From Colivicinus sp022776215 (GTDB taxonomy: Bacteria > Bacillota_I > Bacilli_A > Erysipelotrichales > Erysipelotrichaceae), in contig JALFIR010000047.1 in the NCBI GenBank assembly GCA_022776215.1, forward strand, positions 1 through 37,120: DNA of 37,120 nt, in the 5' to 3' direction. The translations under genes and the position numbers were made by a program. Of this stretch, positions 1-12,280 are shown one piece after another (positions within the stretch are counted from its first letter, which is position 1; every line of letters starts with the position of its first letter). The notes under the pieces were generated by a model. It saw only the letters and a program-made list of their open reading frames with translations. It made no database searches and was not told the DNA's origin.

Positions 1-26
1 AAAAGAAAAACTCTCTTTCGAGAGTT
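1..26 (-). terminator. rRNA operon terminator
   Basis: Read on the minus strand, a 7-bp stem (plus positions 9-15 with 20-26) closes a GAAA tetraloop and is followed by a T-rich run (positions 1-10). It lies just past the 5S gene, as expected for an intrinsic terminator of the rRNA operon. Confidence 0.85.
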
Positions 27-32
27 CTCTAA

Positions 33-145
33 CCGGCAACGTGCTTGATTCACTATCTATACAAATAGCTATGCTCGCCGATAAAGTGCTTAACTTCTGG
101 GTTCGGGATGGGACCAGGTGTGACCACTTCTCTATAATCACCGGA
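33..145 (-). rRNA. rrf: 5S ribosomal RNA
   Basis: The minus strand carries the conserved 5S core (GGTCACACCTGGTCCCATCC, then GAACCCAGAAGTTAAGC). The ends share a CCGG/CCGG closing stem (141-144 with about 33-36). Ends are set from this helix and may be off by a few bases. It is the last gene of the operon. Confidence 0.95.
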
Positions 146-157
146 TCTTGAAGGTTT

Positions 158-180
158 GTTCCTTCAAAACTAAATAACAC
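158..180 (-). other. 3' half of 23S precursor processing stem
   Basis: This 23-nt segment of the 23S-5S spacer is complementary at 21 of 23 positions to plus positions 3251-3273, just upstream of 23S in the transcript. The two halves would close a long double-stranded stem around pre-23S RNA, the kind of substrate cut by RNase III or Mini-III in Firmicutes. The pairing is seen in the sequence; the enzyme is inferred. Confidence 0.7.
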
Positions 181-242
181 TTCAATGACTAATCAATAAT
201 TAGATTTTTCATTTTTGTTTTGCGTTTTCTTATTTATGATAA

Positions 243-3130
<2,888 letters not shown>

Positions 3131-3352
3131 TCTAATATGTGTAAGAAAACTGTTTAATCTGTTTATTGTTTATTTATTCGATTTATCAGTAAAATCTTTT
3201 TTCTAACTATTCAGAAAAAACCTTTTTATATTTAATCTCTATATCATTGTGTGTTATTTAGTTTTCAAAGAACAAACTTGAGAGACTTGTATCTCTCAAA
3301 ACCAAATAAGAATATCTTAAACTAGAACGTCAGGTTTGTACTAATTATTCTC
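3131..3352 (-). other. 16S-23S spacer without tRNA genes
   Basis: About 220 nt, AT-rich, with no tRNA-like cloverleaf. It holds a boxA-like element at 3260-3274 (minus strand TGTTCTTTGAAAACT), an 8-bp hairpin at 3278-3299, the 5' half of the 23S precursor stem (3251-3273, pairing with 158-180), and the 3' half of the 16S precursor stem (3298-3332, pairing with the 16S leader at 4951-4986). boxA is known in rRNA antitermination; its use here is inferred. Confidence 0.75.
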
Positions 3353-4895
<1,543 letters not shown>

Positions 4896-5033
4896 ACTCT
4901 TTTTTTATTATAGTTTTATTAAATAAAACTTAAGTATAATTTAAATGAATTGACGTTTATTGTTTAATTAATTCTTATTCAGTTTTCAAAGATCAAGTTG
5001 CACCTTTTTGTTTATCTCAAACGGTGCCTATTA
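4896..5033 (-). promoter_or_regulatory. 16S leader with boxA and processing stem
   Basis: The transcribed leader holds a boxA-like element at 4981-4995 (minus strand TGATCTTTGAAAACT), differing at one base from the copy in the 16S-23S spacer. Positions 4951-4986 are largely complementary to 3298-3332 beyond the 3' end of 16S, so they can form the 16S precursor stem. Confidence 0.7.
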
Positions 5034-5062
5034 ATACTAACAAATCTGGCAACCCATTGCAA
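5034..5062 (-). promoter_or_regulatory. rRNA operon promoter
   Basis: On the minus strand, -35 TTGCAA (5057-5062) and -10 TAGTAT (5034-5039) are separated by exactly 17 nt. Upstream (5063-5105) the strand is full of A and T tracts, like an UP element. Nothing else between the 16S leader and the divergent gene at 5171 fits as well. Confidence 0.8.
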
Positions 5063-5142
5063 GTATTTTTTGAAACTTTTTTAAATTTTTTTGATAATTT
5101 TTCTATTTTCCTTTAAAACCTCGCATTTATTTATTAATAAGC

Positions 5143-5166
5143 TATAATTTTCATTGGAAAGAAGGA
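5143..5166 (+). promoter_or_regulatory. -10 box and ribosome binding site of the YnbB-like gene
   Basis: A perfect TATAAT at 5143-5148 with a poor -35 (5120-5125, 3 of 6) gives a start near 5155. GAAGGA at 5161-5166 is the SD, 4 nt before the ATG. This promoter is divergent from the rRNA promoter. Confidence 0.5.
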
Positions 5167-5170
5167 ATAT

Positions 5171-6424
5171 ATGATCTTAGAAACTATTAATGAAAACTTA
5201 TTGGAATTAGCTAAAGAATCTGATAAAGAACTTGAACCTATCTATAAACAAATAGAAGATACATGTTTATATAACTCAAATAGAATTCTATCTGCCTTTA
5301 TAGAAAATAATGTTTCTTATTCAGACTTTGCAGAAGTCAATGGCTATGGCAATTATGATGAAGGAAGAGATAAGCTTGAAAAAATCTTCGCTACAGTACT
5401 TGGATGTGAAGACGCGCTTGTAAGACCTCATATTATGAGCGGTACAAACGCCCTATACCTTACATTCTCATCTCTTTTAAAACATGGCGATACTTTTATT
5501 TCTATTACAGGAACGCCATATGATTCTCTACAAGAAATGATTGGTCTTATCGGAAATTCAACCCAATCGCTAAAAGCTTATGGCGTTAAGTATGAACAAA
5601 TTGATCTTATCAATAACGACTTTGACATCAACTCAATTGTTGAACGTCTAAAAAAGAAAGATGTAAAACTAGTTGAAATTCAAAGATCTCGTGGTTATTC
5701 TTCAAGAGACTCATTAACAATTGAAAAAATCGAAAGAGCAATCAAAGCAATTAGAGAAGTAAATGGCGAAGTAATCATCATGGTCGATAACTGTTATGGC
5801 GAACTTGTCGAAAAACAAGAACCAGGACATATTGGAGCCGATGTAGTTGTAGGTTCACTTATGAAAAATCTTGGTGGTGGTGTTGCCTCAACCGGTGGTT
5901 ATGTTGCTGGTAGAAAAGATTTGATTGATATGGTAGCTGATAGATTAACATCTCCAGGTATCGGTAAAGACTTAGGTGCTAATTTCAACTTAAACAATTC
6001 ATTCTTTAAAGGAATATTCATGGCACCTAGCGCTGTAAAGAACGCTCTACAAACAGCAGTATTTACATCTTATATGCTAGAAAAACTAGGATATGAAAAC
6101 ATTTCTCCTAGATACAACGAATATAGAACTGATATTATTCAAACAATCGGCCTAGGCAATAAAGATAACCTTGTTAAATTTACTCAAGGTATTCAAGCAG
6201 CATCTCCAATCGATTCATTCGTAAGAGTACTTCCAGCACCAATGCCAGGTTATCCATTCGATGAAGTAATGGCAGCAGGTAGTTTTACTCAAGGAAGTAC
6301 CATTGAATTAAGTGCTGATGCTCCTGTTATCGAACCATATGTTTTATTCCTACAAGGAAGTTTAACTTTAGAGTATGGTAAAATTTCTATTCTAAAAGCA
6401 TTAACTTCTATGCAAAACGACTAA
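5171..6424 (+). CDS. ynbB: PLP-dependent methionine gamma-lyase-related protein (YnbB / aluminium-resistance family)
   Basis: A 417-residue protein of the cystathionine beta-lyase-like family often labelled aluminium resistance (Met_gamma_lyase family). It is a cytoplasmic fold type I PLP enzyme probably acting on a sulfur amino acid; the true substrate of the family is poorly known. Visible residues: the substrate/cofactor loop MSGTNAL around 89-95, the PLP-binding aspartate at about 206 in MVDNCYGE, and the Schiff-base lysine at about 232 in GSLMKNLGGG. Length matches the family. It stands alone on the plus strand, divergent from the rRNA operon, and ends in a shared terminator. The start is supported by GAAGGA 4 nt upstream. 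Confidence 0.88.
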   Translation: MILETINENLLELAKESDKELEPIYKQIEDTCLYNSNRILSAFIENNVSYSDFAEVNGYGNYDEGRDKLEKIFATVLGCEDALVRPHIMSGTNALYLTFSSLLKHGDTFISITGTPYDSLQEMIGLIGNSTQSLKAYGVKYEQIDLINNDFDINSIVERLKKKDVKLVEIQRSRGYSSRDSLTIEKIERAIKAIREVNGEVIIMVDNCYGELVEKQEPGHIGADVVVGSLMKNLGGGVASTGGYVAGRKDLIDMVADRLTSPGIGKDLGANFNLNNSFFKGIFMAPSAVKNALQTAVFTSYMLEKLGYENISPRYNEYRTDIIQTIGLGNKDNLVKFTQGIQAASPIDSFVRVLPAPMPGYPFDEVMAAGSFTQGSTIELSADAPVIEPYVLFLQGSLTLEYGKISILKALTSMQND

Positions 6425-6445
6425 AGGGATCTTATGATCCCTTTT
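6424..6445. terminator. bidirectional terminator between convergent genes
   Basis: AAGGGATC / GATCCCTT with a TTAT loop, flanked by A on the left and T on the right, so it works in both directions. It overlaps the stop codons of both neighbouring genes. Confidence 0.8.
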
Positions 6446-7190
6446 AATTTGAACTTGTTTGGCCACCATCAATTCTAATTATTGAATTATTAATATAATC
6501 AGCCTTATCAGAAACCAAGAAACTAACTAAATTAGCCACCTCTTCAGGCTTACCATATCTTTTAAGTAATATCTTATCGCATTCTTCTTTCAAGAACCCT
6601 TCATCATAACCATCTAATTCGCTTTCGGTGCCAATAAAACCCGGAGCCACACAGTTAACATGAATGAAAGGCGAACCTTGTATTGCCATATTATGAGTTA
6701 GTGATATAACTGCCGCCTTACTAGCATCATAGTCAATGCTCATTGGATAATAAGTATTAATTCCATTAGTACTAGAAATATTGATAACTCTACCATATTC
6801 CTGTTTTAGCATTTTCTTATAAGCTCTTTTAAATGTATTAAAATATCCAACGACATTAACATCTAAAAGCCTTAAGAACTCTTCACTAGTTTTTAAACTA
6901 AATAAATTCGCATAATCAACCGCGGCATTATTAACTAAAACACTGACATTACCAAGTTCCTTTTCGACATTATCAAACATGAAATTTACTTCATCAGCCT
7001 TAGATACATCGCACTTAATTGCCAAACATTTTACAGCATACTTATCAATAATTTCATTCTTTAATTTAAACGCTAATTCACTTGATGATAAATAATTTAT
7101 CACTACATCATAGCCATCACTTGCCAATTTTTCTACAATAGCTCTACCAATGCCCTTGGCAGAACCTGTAACTAATGCTACTTTATTCAT
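6444..7190 (-). CDS. SDR-family NAD(P)-dependent oxidoreductase (FabG-like)
   Basis: A 248-residue classical short-chain dehydrogenase. The Rossmann motif TGSAKGIG is at residues 8-15, NNAA at 87-90, the catalytic serine at about 140 (INISSTNG), and the YxxxK pair at Y154 and K158. The closing part has the usual PGFIGTE and DGGQ motifs. It resembles 3-oxoacyl-ACP reductase FabG, but there are no fatty acid genes nearby, so the substrate is unknown. One extra residue lies between the serine and the tyrosine compared with FabG. The upstream bases show no clear SD. It lies 22 bp after efp, past the efp terminator, so it may depend on readthrough. Confidence 0.85.
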   Translation of the reverse strand: MNKVALVTGSAKGIGRAIVEKLASDGYDVVINYLSSSELAFKLKNEIIDKYAVKCLAIKCDVSKADEVNFMFDNVEKELGNVSVLVNNAAVDYANLFSLKTSEEFLRLLDVNVVGYFNTFKRAYKKMLKQEYGRVINISSTNGINTYYPMSIDYDASKAAVISLTHNMAIQGSPFIHVNCVAPGFIGTESELDGYDEGFLKEECDKILLKRYGKPEEVANLVSFLVSDKADYINNSIIRIDGGQTSSN

Positions 7191-7195
7191 CTTAT

Positions 7196-7222
7196 AAAAA
7201 AGAGCTTATTAATTAAGCTCTT
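7196..7222 (-). terminator. efp terminator
   Basis: On the minus strand a 9-bp stem (7214-7222 with 7200-7208) and a 5-nt loop are followed by a run of T (7199 down to 7196). The efp stop codon lies in the loop and stem. It separates efp from the SDR gene. Confidence 0.75.
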
Positions 7223-7770
7223 GAAGAATACTCACCATCAGCAGAAGTAACTAAAATCTTTTCACCTTGCTCAATAAATTGAGGAACTCTTAATGAAAGA
7301 CCAGTTTCTGTAAGTGCATCCTTAGTTTGTGTAGAAGGAGCACCCTTGATTGCAGGTGTTGTTTCCACAACAGTTAATTCAACCTTATCAGGAACAGAAA
7401 TAGTTAATACATCACCCTCAAAAATTTGAAGCATAACAGTCATACCTTCTAGTAAGAAATACTTATTGAAACCAACCTTGTTTTCATCTAACTCATAAGT
7501 TTCAAAAGTTTCCATATCCATAAAGTAATAAATATCACCTGCAGAATAAGAATATTGAGCAGCCTTCTTTTCAATCATTGCAGCCTCAAACTTTGTAGAC
7601 GCATTGAAATTTCTTTCTTGAGTAGAACCTGTCTTTAAGTTCTTCATCTTAGTCTTTAAAATTGCAGCGCCCTTGCCAGGCTTAACATGCATAAAATCAA
7701 TAACTTGCCATGGATCACCATCAACCATAACAGTTAATCCAGTTTTAAAATCACCAGCTTCAATTGCCAT
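7213..7770 (-). CDS. efp: elongation factor P
   Basis: A 185-residue translation factor that binds between the P and E sites and relieves ribosome stalling at polyproline. All three beta-barrel domains are present: KOW-like N-terminal domain, OB middle domain (about 66-128) and C-terminal domain with the SGLSLRVPxFI-like segment near 155-166. The loop VKPGKGAA places the modifiable lysine at K33, and flanking P and G are conserved. The modification in other Firmicutes is 5-aminopentanol or similar; no modification gene is visible here. SD GGAG sits 10 nt upstream. It has its own promoter and terminator. Confidence 0.97.
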   Translation of the reverse strand: MAIEAGDFKTGLTVMVDGDPWQVIDFMHVKPGKGAAILKTKMKNLKTGSTQERNFNASTKFEAAMIEKKAAQYSYSAGDIYYFMDMETFETYELDENKVGFNKYFLLEGMTVMLQIFEGDVLTISVPDKVELTVVETTPAIKGAPSTQTKDALTETGLSLRVPQFIEQGEKILVTSADGEYSSRA

Positions 7771-7804
7771 AAAAATAATACTCCATTTCTTTAACTCACT
7801 TTAA

Positions 7805-7833
7805 ATTGTAACAATTCATATACCTTTTTACAA
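7805..7833 (-). promoter_or_regulatory. efp promoter
   Basis: Minus strand -35 TTGTAA (7828-7833) and -10 TACAAT (7805-7810), spacing 17 nt. It lies in the short gap between the end of the pnuC-like gene and efp and leaves a leader with an SD. Confidence 0.7.
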
Positions 7834-7834
7834 A

Positions 7835-9049
7835 CTAAAACAAAGTCTTTTGTTCATTATGTTCTTTAATATAACGAGTCCACTTAATATAACCATAAGT
7901 TGTATTTGTAAAATAACCAAGTTTTAACACCAATAGAACATATTGACCAGCTAAGATATTTATAACAGCTTCCAAGAAAGCACAAATATACCATGCAATC
8001 CATTGTTCTCTTAGTCTAAAGAAAATAAACAAACCATTACATACACCAACTGCACTAGCACAAGCATCAATATAAGTAATAATAGTCATTAACTTTTGAT
8101 CACCATTTAAGAAATCAGTCTTAATATCCAAGCCACTCAAGAAATAGCCAACGCCAAATGTCCAAATGATTATGCCCAAAATAATAAGCACTTCTTGATA
8201 ACCCTTTAGTCTTCTAACCGCAGTTAGTTCATCATCTTCATCATCCTTATGTTTACTCCAGTTAATATAACTCAAGATATCAATTGGCAACCAGAAGAAC
8301 AATGTAGTCGCAATTGTCGCAAAACGATACATCAATACAACACAAGTTAAAATCTCTGTAATTTCAACAACAACAGAAACCAAGAAATTATAACGAGATT
8401 GTTTAGAAATTAATAATTCACATAAGATATTCAAGAAAGTATCTAATAGATACAACAACATGATGATAATGCCATTAACACCATTTGCACCCTCTTCTGG
8501 GAATAAGACAGCAACAATAGTTGCCAACAACATAATTGACACAAACCATGACTTCTCGTAAGTTGTGAATGACTTAGAGAAATAATAAACAATCCAAACT
8601 GATAAAGCTAAGATAACACAGGCAATAGAGGCATTAAATAGCTGTGCACATCTATTAGCCATTTCCTCTTTATAAGTAAAAGCCAAATCATCTAAACTTG
8701 GATTTTCTTGTTCAAAACATAATGAAGTGCCATTATCTAATACATATTTATAAGCTTCAACTGTATCAACAACTTCACTTTCATCGCTATATTCTTTAAC
8801 CAAAGAATCTTCACCATCACTATAAGTAATAGTACAAACAGTTGCATCTTCATCACATTCACTATCTTTATCTCTTGTTAAAGTCACAGTACCAACATAA
8901 GTTGCGTTCTTATAATCATCACTATTAATCTTATTTAAGCCAATAACACAAGTCGAAATTGAAACGACTAAAAGTAAACACATCACAACAGTCTCGATTG
9001 TCTTTAGTGTCTTATTTTCTTCTTTATATCCCTTAATTTTTTCTAACAT
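7835..9049 (-). CDS. pnuC: PnuC-family transporter with an N-terminal extracytoplasmic domain
   Basis: A 404-residue membrane protein. The core from about 165 to 395 has PnuC features: PIDILSYINW then a charged linker at 256-283, and REQWIAWYIC, GQYVLL and GYIKWTRY at 348-393. PnuC proteins facilitate uptake of nicotinamide riboside for NAD synthesis, driven by phosphorylation inside. Unlike the usual 220-260 residue members, this one has an extra N-terminal helix (20-38), about 95 residues outside the membrane rich in Asp and Glu with cysteines at 65, 72 and 111, and another helix (138-157). Start and upstream stop overlap as TAATG, so it is translationally coupled to the aminotransferase gene. 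The extra domain has no function I can name. Confidence 0.75.
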   Translation of the reverse strand: MLEKIKGYKEENKTLKTIETVVMCLLLVVSISTCVIGLNKINSDDYKNATYVGTVTLTRDKDSECDEDATVCTITYSDGEDSLVKEYSDESEVVDTVEAYKYVLDNGTSLCFEQENPSLDDLAFTYKEEMANRCAQLFNASIACVILALSVWIVYYFSKSFTTYEKSWFVSIMLLATIVAVLFPEEGANGVNGIIIMLLYLLDTFLNILCELLISKQSRYNFLVSVVVEITEILTCVVLMYRFATIATTLFFWLPIDILSYINWSKHKDDEDDELTAVRRLKGYQEVLIILGIIIWTFGVGYFLSGLDIKTDFLNGDQKLMTIITYIDACASAVGVCNGLFIFFRLREQWIAWYICAFLEAVINILAGQYVLLVLKLGYFTNTTYGYIKWTRYIKEHNEQKTLF

Positions 9050-10200
9050 TATCTAAACTTCTCTATTCTATCAATTGCTTTCTTTAACACATCCATACTA
9101 GACGCAATCGAAAATCTAATATAGTTATCCCATTTCTCACCAAAAGTAACACCTGGTGTTGCTACCACGCCTACTTTGTCCAATAATTCATCACAAATCT
9201 CAATTGATTTTTTGCCACTAGCTTCAATATTAACCCAATAGTAGAAACTACATCTTGGAAGTTTCCCTTTAAAATAAGGATGCTTATTAATCTCATTATG
9301 AAAATAGGTCATACGTTCTTCTAGCGATTCACAATATGGTTCTATATGATCCCATGGATGCTTATATATTTCTAATGCACCATATTGTAATGGGGTTGAT
9401 GTATTAGTGATTGTTTGTTGTGCAAACAACGCCATTTTCTTAACAAGCTTTTTATTAGCTAAAGCATAGCCAAGTCTAAATCCGGTCATTGCGTGAGATT
9501 TAGAATAGCCATTAACTAAAACTAAACGTTCTTTTATATTCTTTTCGCTTAAGAAAGAATGATGAACTTCTCCTTTATACACTAAACGATCATATACTTC
9601 ATCAGAAATAATATAGGTATTTGGATGTTTTAGTGCAATCTTGCAAATGCTTTCAACTTCATCTTTAGAAAACATAGAACCCGCAGGGTTGTTTGGTGAG
9701 TTCACCAAAATACATTTAGTTTTATCGTTTACTGCTTCATCTAACTTTTCAATATTCAAACTTAAGTCATCATTTAAATCCACTACTTTGATGATAGCTT
9801 CAGGTTCAGCTAAAGCTATATTACTTGGATAACTCAAATAATATGGTGAAATAATGACAACCTCATCTTTTGGTTCTAATAAACAAGAAAGCGCAAAGTA
9901 ACTAGCTGGTTTAACACCAGGGGCAATCATCACCTCATCACCTATATATTCACAACCGTATATATTGTTTACATCATGTGCTATCGCATCTCTTAATTCT
10001 TTAATTCCTTGGCTATTAGAATAATGTGTTTTTCCTTCTAACATAGCCTTGTATATGCCATCAATTACATATGTTGGCACTTTCATATCTGGCTCACCAA
10101 CGCATAAAGATACAATATCTTTGCCATCTTTAATCATCTCATCAGCTATATCGCTGTATTTATGATTCAATGCCTCTTTGACATCACTTGTAAAATGCAT
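9049..10200 (-). CDS. class I/II pyridoxal-phosphate aminotransferase
   Basis: A 383-residue fold type I transaminase, aspartate aminotransferase-like. Visible: GEPD near 35-38, NSPNNPAG at 167-174, SDEVYD at 199-204, the PLP lysine K234 in NGYSKSHAMTGFRLGY, and the substrate-carboxylate arginine in NYIRFS near the end. It is not a class IV D-amino-acid transaminase. The start overlaps the end of murI by 17 bp. Its place between murI and the transporter suggests amino-acid metabolism linked to wall precursors, but the substrate cannot be read from the sequence. Confidence 0.88.
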   Translation of the reverse strand: MHFTSDVKEALNHKYSDIADEMIKDGKDIVSLCVGEPDMKVPTYVIDGIYKAMLEGKTHYSNSQGIKELRDAIAHDVNNIYGCEYIGDEVMIAPGVKPASYFALSCLLEPKDEVVIISPYYLSYPSNIALAEPEAIIKVVDLNDDLSLNIEKLDEAVNDKTKCILVNSPNNPAGSMFSKDEVESICKIALKHPNTYIISDEVYDRLVYKGEVHHSFLSEKNIKERLVLVNGYSKSHAMTGFRLGYALANKKLVKKMALFAQQTITNTSTPLQYGALEIYKHPWDHIEPYCESLEERMTYFHNEINKHPYFKGKLPRCSFYYWVNIEASGKKSIEICDELLDKVGVVATPGVTFGEKWDNYIRFSIASSMDVLKKAIDRIEKFR

Positions 10201-10936
10201 ATCTCCCTCTTAATTCTTTAATATTCAAGAATTTTTTAGCCTGTTTCTTAAATGAATCCAAATCCCCAGAAACATAAAATTCAACATTAGGCTCTTTACA
10301 ACAATCATTATTAAGTTCATCAGCCAAAATGACACCACTATTAATTAATTTAACTTTATGTTCAAAATACTTATCAATCTTTTCACTCAACAAAGGATAA
10401 TGGGTACACCCTAGTATCAAAGTATCAATACCCTTTTCTTTTAACCCCTTAAGATATTCATCAATCGCTTCATCCATTTCCAAAGTATCAATCATATCTT
10501 TTTCAATCATAGGGGCAAATTTAGGACATGCTTGTTCATATACTTCATAGTCACTTAATTCTTTTTTAAACGCATGAGTATTAACAGTGGCACTTGTCGC
10601 AATTACCCCAATTTTATTATTAACAGTAGCTTTTTTAGCACCCAAGGCAGCTGCCTTAATGATGCCTACTATTTTCATATCATAATTTTTAACTAAATCA
10701 CTTAAAACAGTAGAACTAATAGTTCCACAAGCTCCAATAATCACATCACATCCTTTAGATGCAAGAAAATCGATATCGTCCTTGCCATATTGTCTTAGGG
10801 TTGCTATATCCTTATCTCCATAAGGTACTCTAGCTGTATCACCAAAATAAACAATTCTATCAAACGAATTATTTTTTAAAATTTCTCCTAAAACACTTAG
10901 ACCACCAAGTCCGCTATCAAAAATCCCTAATACCAT
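10184..10936 (-). CDS. murI: glutamate racemase
   Basis: Converts L-glutamate to D-glutamate for peptidoglycan. A 250-residue Asp/Glu racemase: FDSGLGGLSVL at 6-16, YFGDTARVPYG at 30-40, first catalytic cysteine C70 and second C177 in LILGCTHYPLL. The first cysteine motif reads ACGTIS; the textbook motif is ACNTA, so the substrate-contacting Asn is Gly here. This variant probably occurs in other clostridia and relatives, so it need not mean loss of activity. There is no gap between it and murD upstream (murD stop is adjacent to the murI ATG), so D-glutamate production and use are coupled. Confidence 0.93.
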   Translation of the reverse strand: MVLGIFDSGLGGLSVLGEILKNNSFDRIVYFGDTARVPYGDKDIATLRQYGKDDIDFLASKGCDVIIGACGTISSTVLSDLVKNYDMKIVGIIKAAALGAKKATVNNKIGVIATSATVNTHAFKKELSDYEVYEQACPKFAPMIEKDMIDTLEMDEAIDEYLKGLKEKGIDTLILGCTHYPLLSEKIDKYFEHKVKLINSGVILADELNNDCCKEPNVEFYVSGDLDSFKKQAKKFLNIKELRGRYAFYK

Positions 10937-12235
10937 CTAAAGTTTGTTCACTAACTCCTTAAAAATCCTTCCACGCTCTTCAAAATTCTTAAACTGATCA
11001 TAACTTGAGCATGCAGGTGATAATAATACTACATCACCATTTTTAGCTATGCTTGTTGCCTTATCTAAAGCCTCATCCATAGTTTCACACACAATCGCAT
11101 CATCTTTTAACTCAGCCAATAGATACTTTGTCTCACCAAAAGTAATCAAACATCCAATCTTATCAACTTCATTTTTTAGTGCATCGAATCCAGTGTGTTT
11201 ATCATGACCACCAGCTAATAGAATAACTGGCTTGTCAAAAGACCTTAGGGCAATAACCGTACTATCGGTATTTGTACCCTTTGAATCGTTATAATATTTA
11301 ACACCATCTACTTCCTTCACGAATTCAATACGGTGTTCAACACCCTTAAATGTTGTAATGGCTTTGTTGATAATCTCAACACTTGCGCCTAATTTATAAG
11401 CTAAACAAGCAGCCATCATCGCATTAGCTAGATTATGTTTGCCAATAATCTTTAAGTCATTTTTATCAAATAATTCTTGATCAAATAGATAAACCTTATC
11501 GCCTTTTAAACATAAATCAGCTTTTTTGTCTAATGAGAAAGTAACAACTTTACACTTAATATCCTTACAATAATCTACACAGTTCTCATCATCAAGATTT
11601 AATATGAACCAATCATCACCACTCATATTCTTGTACACCAAAGTCTTTGCCTTATAGTAATCATCTAATGTATCAAAATAATCTAAATGATCTGGTGTTA
11701 AATTTGTAATAACAGCACATTCTGGATGGAAAGATGGTGCCCCTAATAATTGGAAAGCACTAATCTCTAACGCAATACGTGCATCTTCATCCTCATGTTC
11801 AAATACTATTTCACTTAAGGCAGTGCCAATATTACCACAGGCATAAGATTTAAATTCATATTTCAATATTTCATGAACTAAAGTAGTAATTGTCGTCTTA
11901 CCATTTGTACCCGTAATAGCAGCTACCTTATAATTCTTCGCATAATTTAAAGCTAATTCGATTTCAGTAATAATCGGTATCTTCTCCTCTTCAAAAAAGA
12001 CTACAAGTCTATTTGAATAAGGGATACCTGGATTCTTTACCACAAAGTCATAGGTATCATTAAATAAACAATCAGGATGGCCGTTATCATAAACAGTTAC
12101 ACCTAATTTCTCCAGTTCTGATTTTTCTTTAACTTCTTTCGCATCAGTTAAAGTCACATCAAAACCTTTCTTATTAAGAAGCTTACAAGCCCAATAGCCG
12201 CTTCTTGCACAACCAATAACTAAAACCTTTTTCAT
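10937..12235 (-). CDS. murD: UDP-N-acetylmuramoyl-L-alanine:D-glutamate ligase
   Basis: Cytoplasmic ligase adding D-glutamate to UDP-MurNAc-L-Ala using ATP. 432 residues, normal for the family. N-terminal Rossmann-like domain from VLVIGCARSG, ATP loop TGTNGKTT at 109-116, central motif LTPDHLDYF, and the C-terminal NDSKGTNTDST segment that binds ATP and the substrate. First gene of the murD-murI-aminotransferase-pnuC run. The 45 bp upstream are shared with the divergent hydrolase gene; no strong SD is visible, and I could not settle its promoter. Confidence 0.96.
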   Translation of the reverse strand: MKKVLVIGCARSGYWACKLLNKKGFDVTLTDAKEVKEKSELEKLGVTVYDNGHPDCLFNDTYDFVVKNPGIPYSNRLVVFFEEEKIPIITEIELALNYAKNYKVAAITGTNGKTTITTLVHEILKYEFKSYACGNIGTALSEIVFEHEDEDARIALEISAFQLLGAPSFHPECAVITNLTPDHLDYFDTLDDYYKAKTLVYKNMSGDDWFILNLDDENCVDYCKDIKCKVVTFSLDKKADLCLKGDKVYLFDQELFDKNDLKIIGKHNLANAMMAACLAYKLGASVEIINKAITTFKGVEHRIEFVKEVDGVKYYNDSKGTNTDSTVIALRSFDKPVILLAGGHDKHTGFDALKNEVDKIGCLITFGETKYLLAELKDDAIVCETMDEALDKATSIAKNGDVVLLSPACSSYDQFKNFEERGRIFKELVNKL

Positions 12236-12245
12236 ACTTTATAAG

Positions 12246-12274
12246 TTTACCACCATACGCAAGTGGTTTAGAAT
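12246..12274 (+). promoter_or_regulatory. promoter of the alpha/beta hydrolase gene, predicted leaderless
   Basis: -35 TTTACC (12246-12251) and -10 TAGAAT (12269-12274) are 17 nt apart. The -10 box ends 6 nt before the ATG at 12281, so transcription should begin at or next to the start codon. There is no SD in between. Confidence 0.55.
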
Positions 12275-12280
12275 GAAAGT

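Noticed and set aside
3131..3352. Possible tRNA-Ile or tRNA-Ala in the 16S-23S spacer
   Set aside because: The spacer is only about 220 nt and has no cloverleaf or TTCGA loop.
9049..10200. D-amino-acid transaminase for the D-glutamate genes
   Set aside because: The motifs are those of class I/II fold type I enzymes, not class IV.
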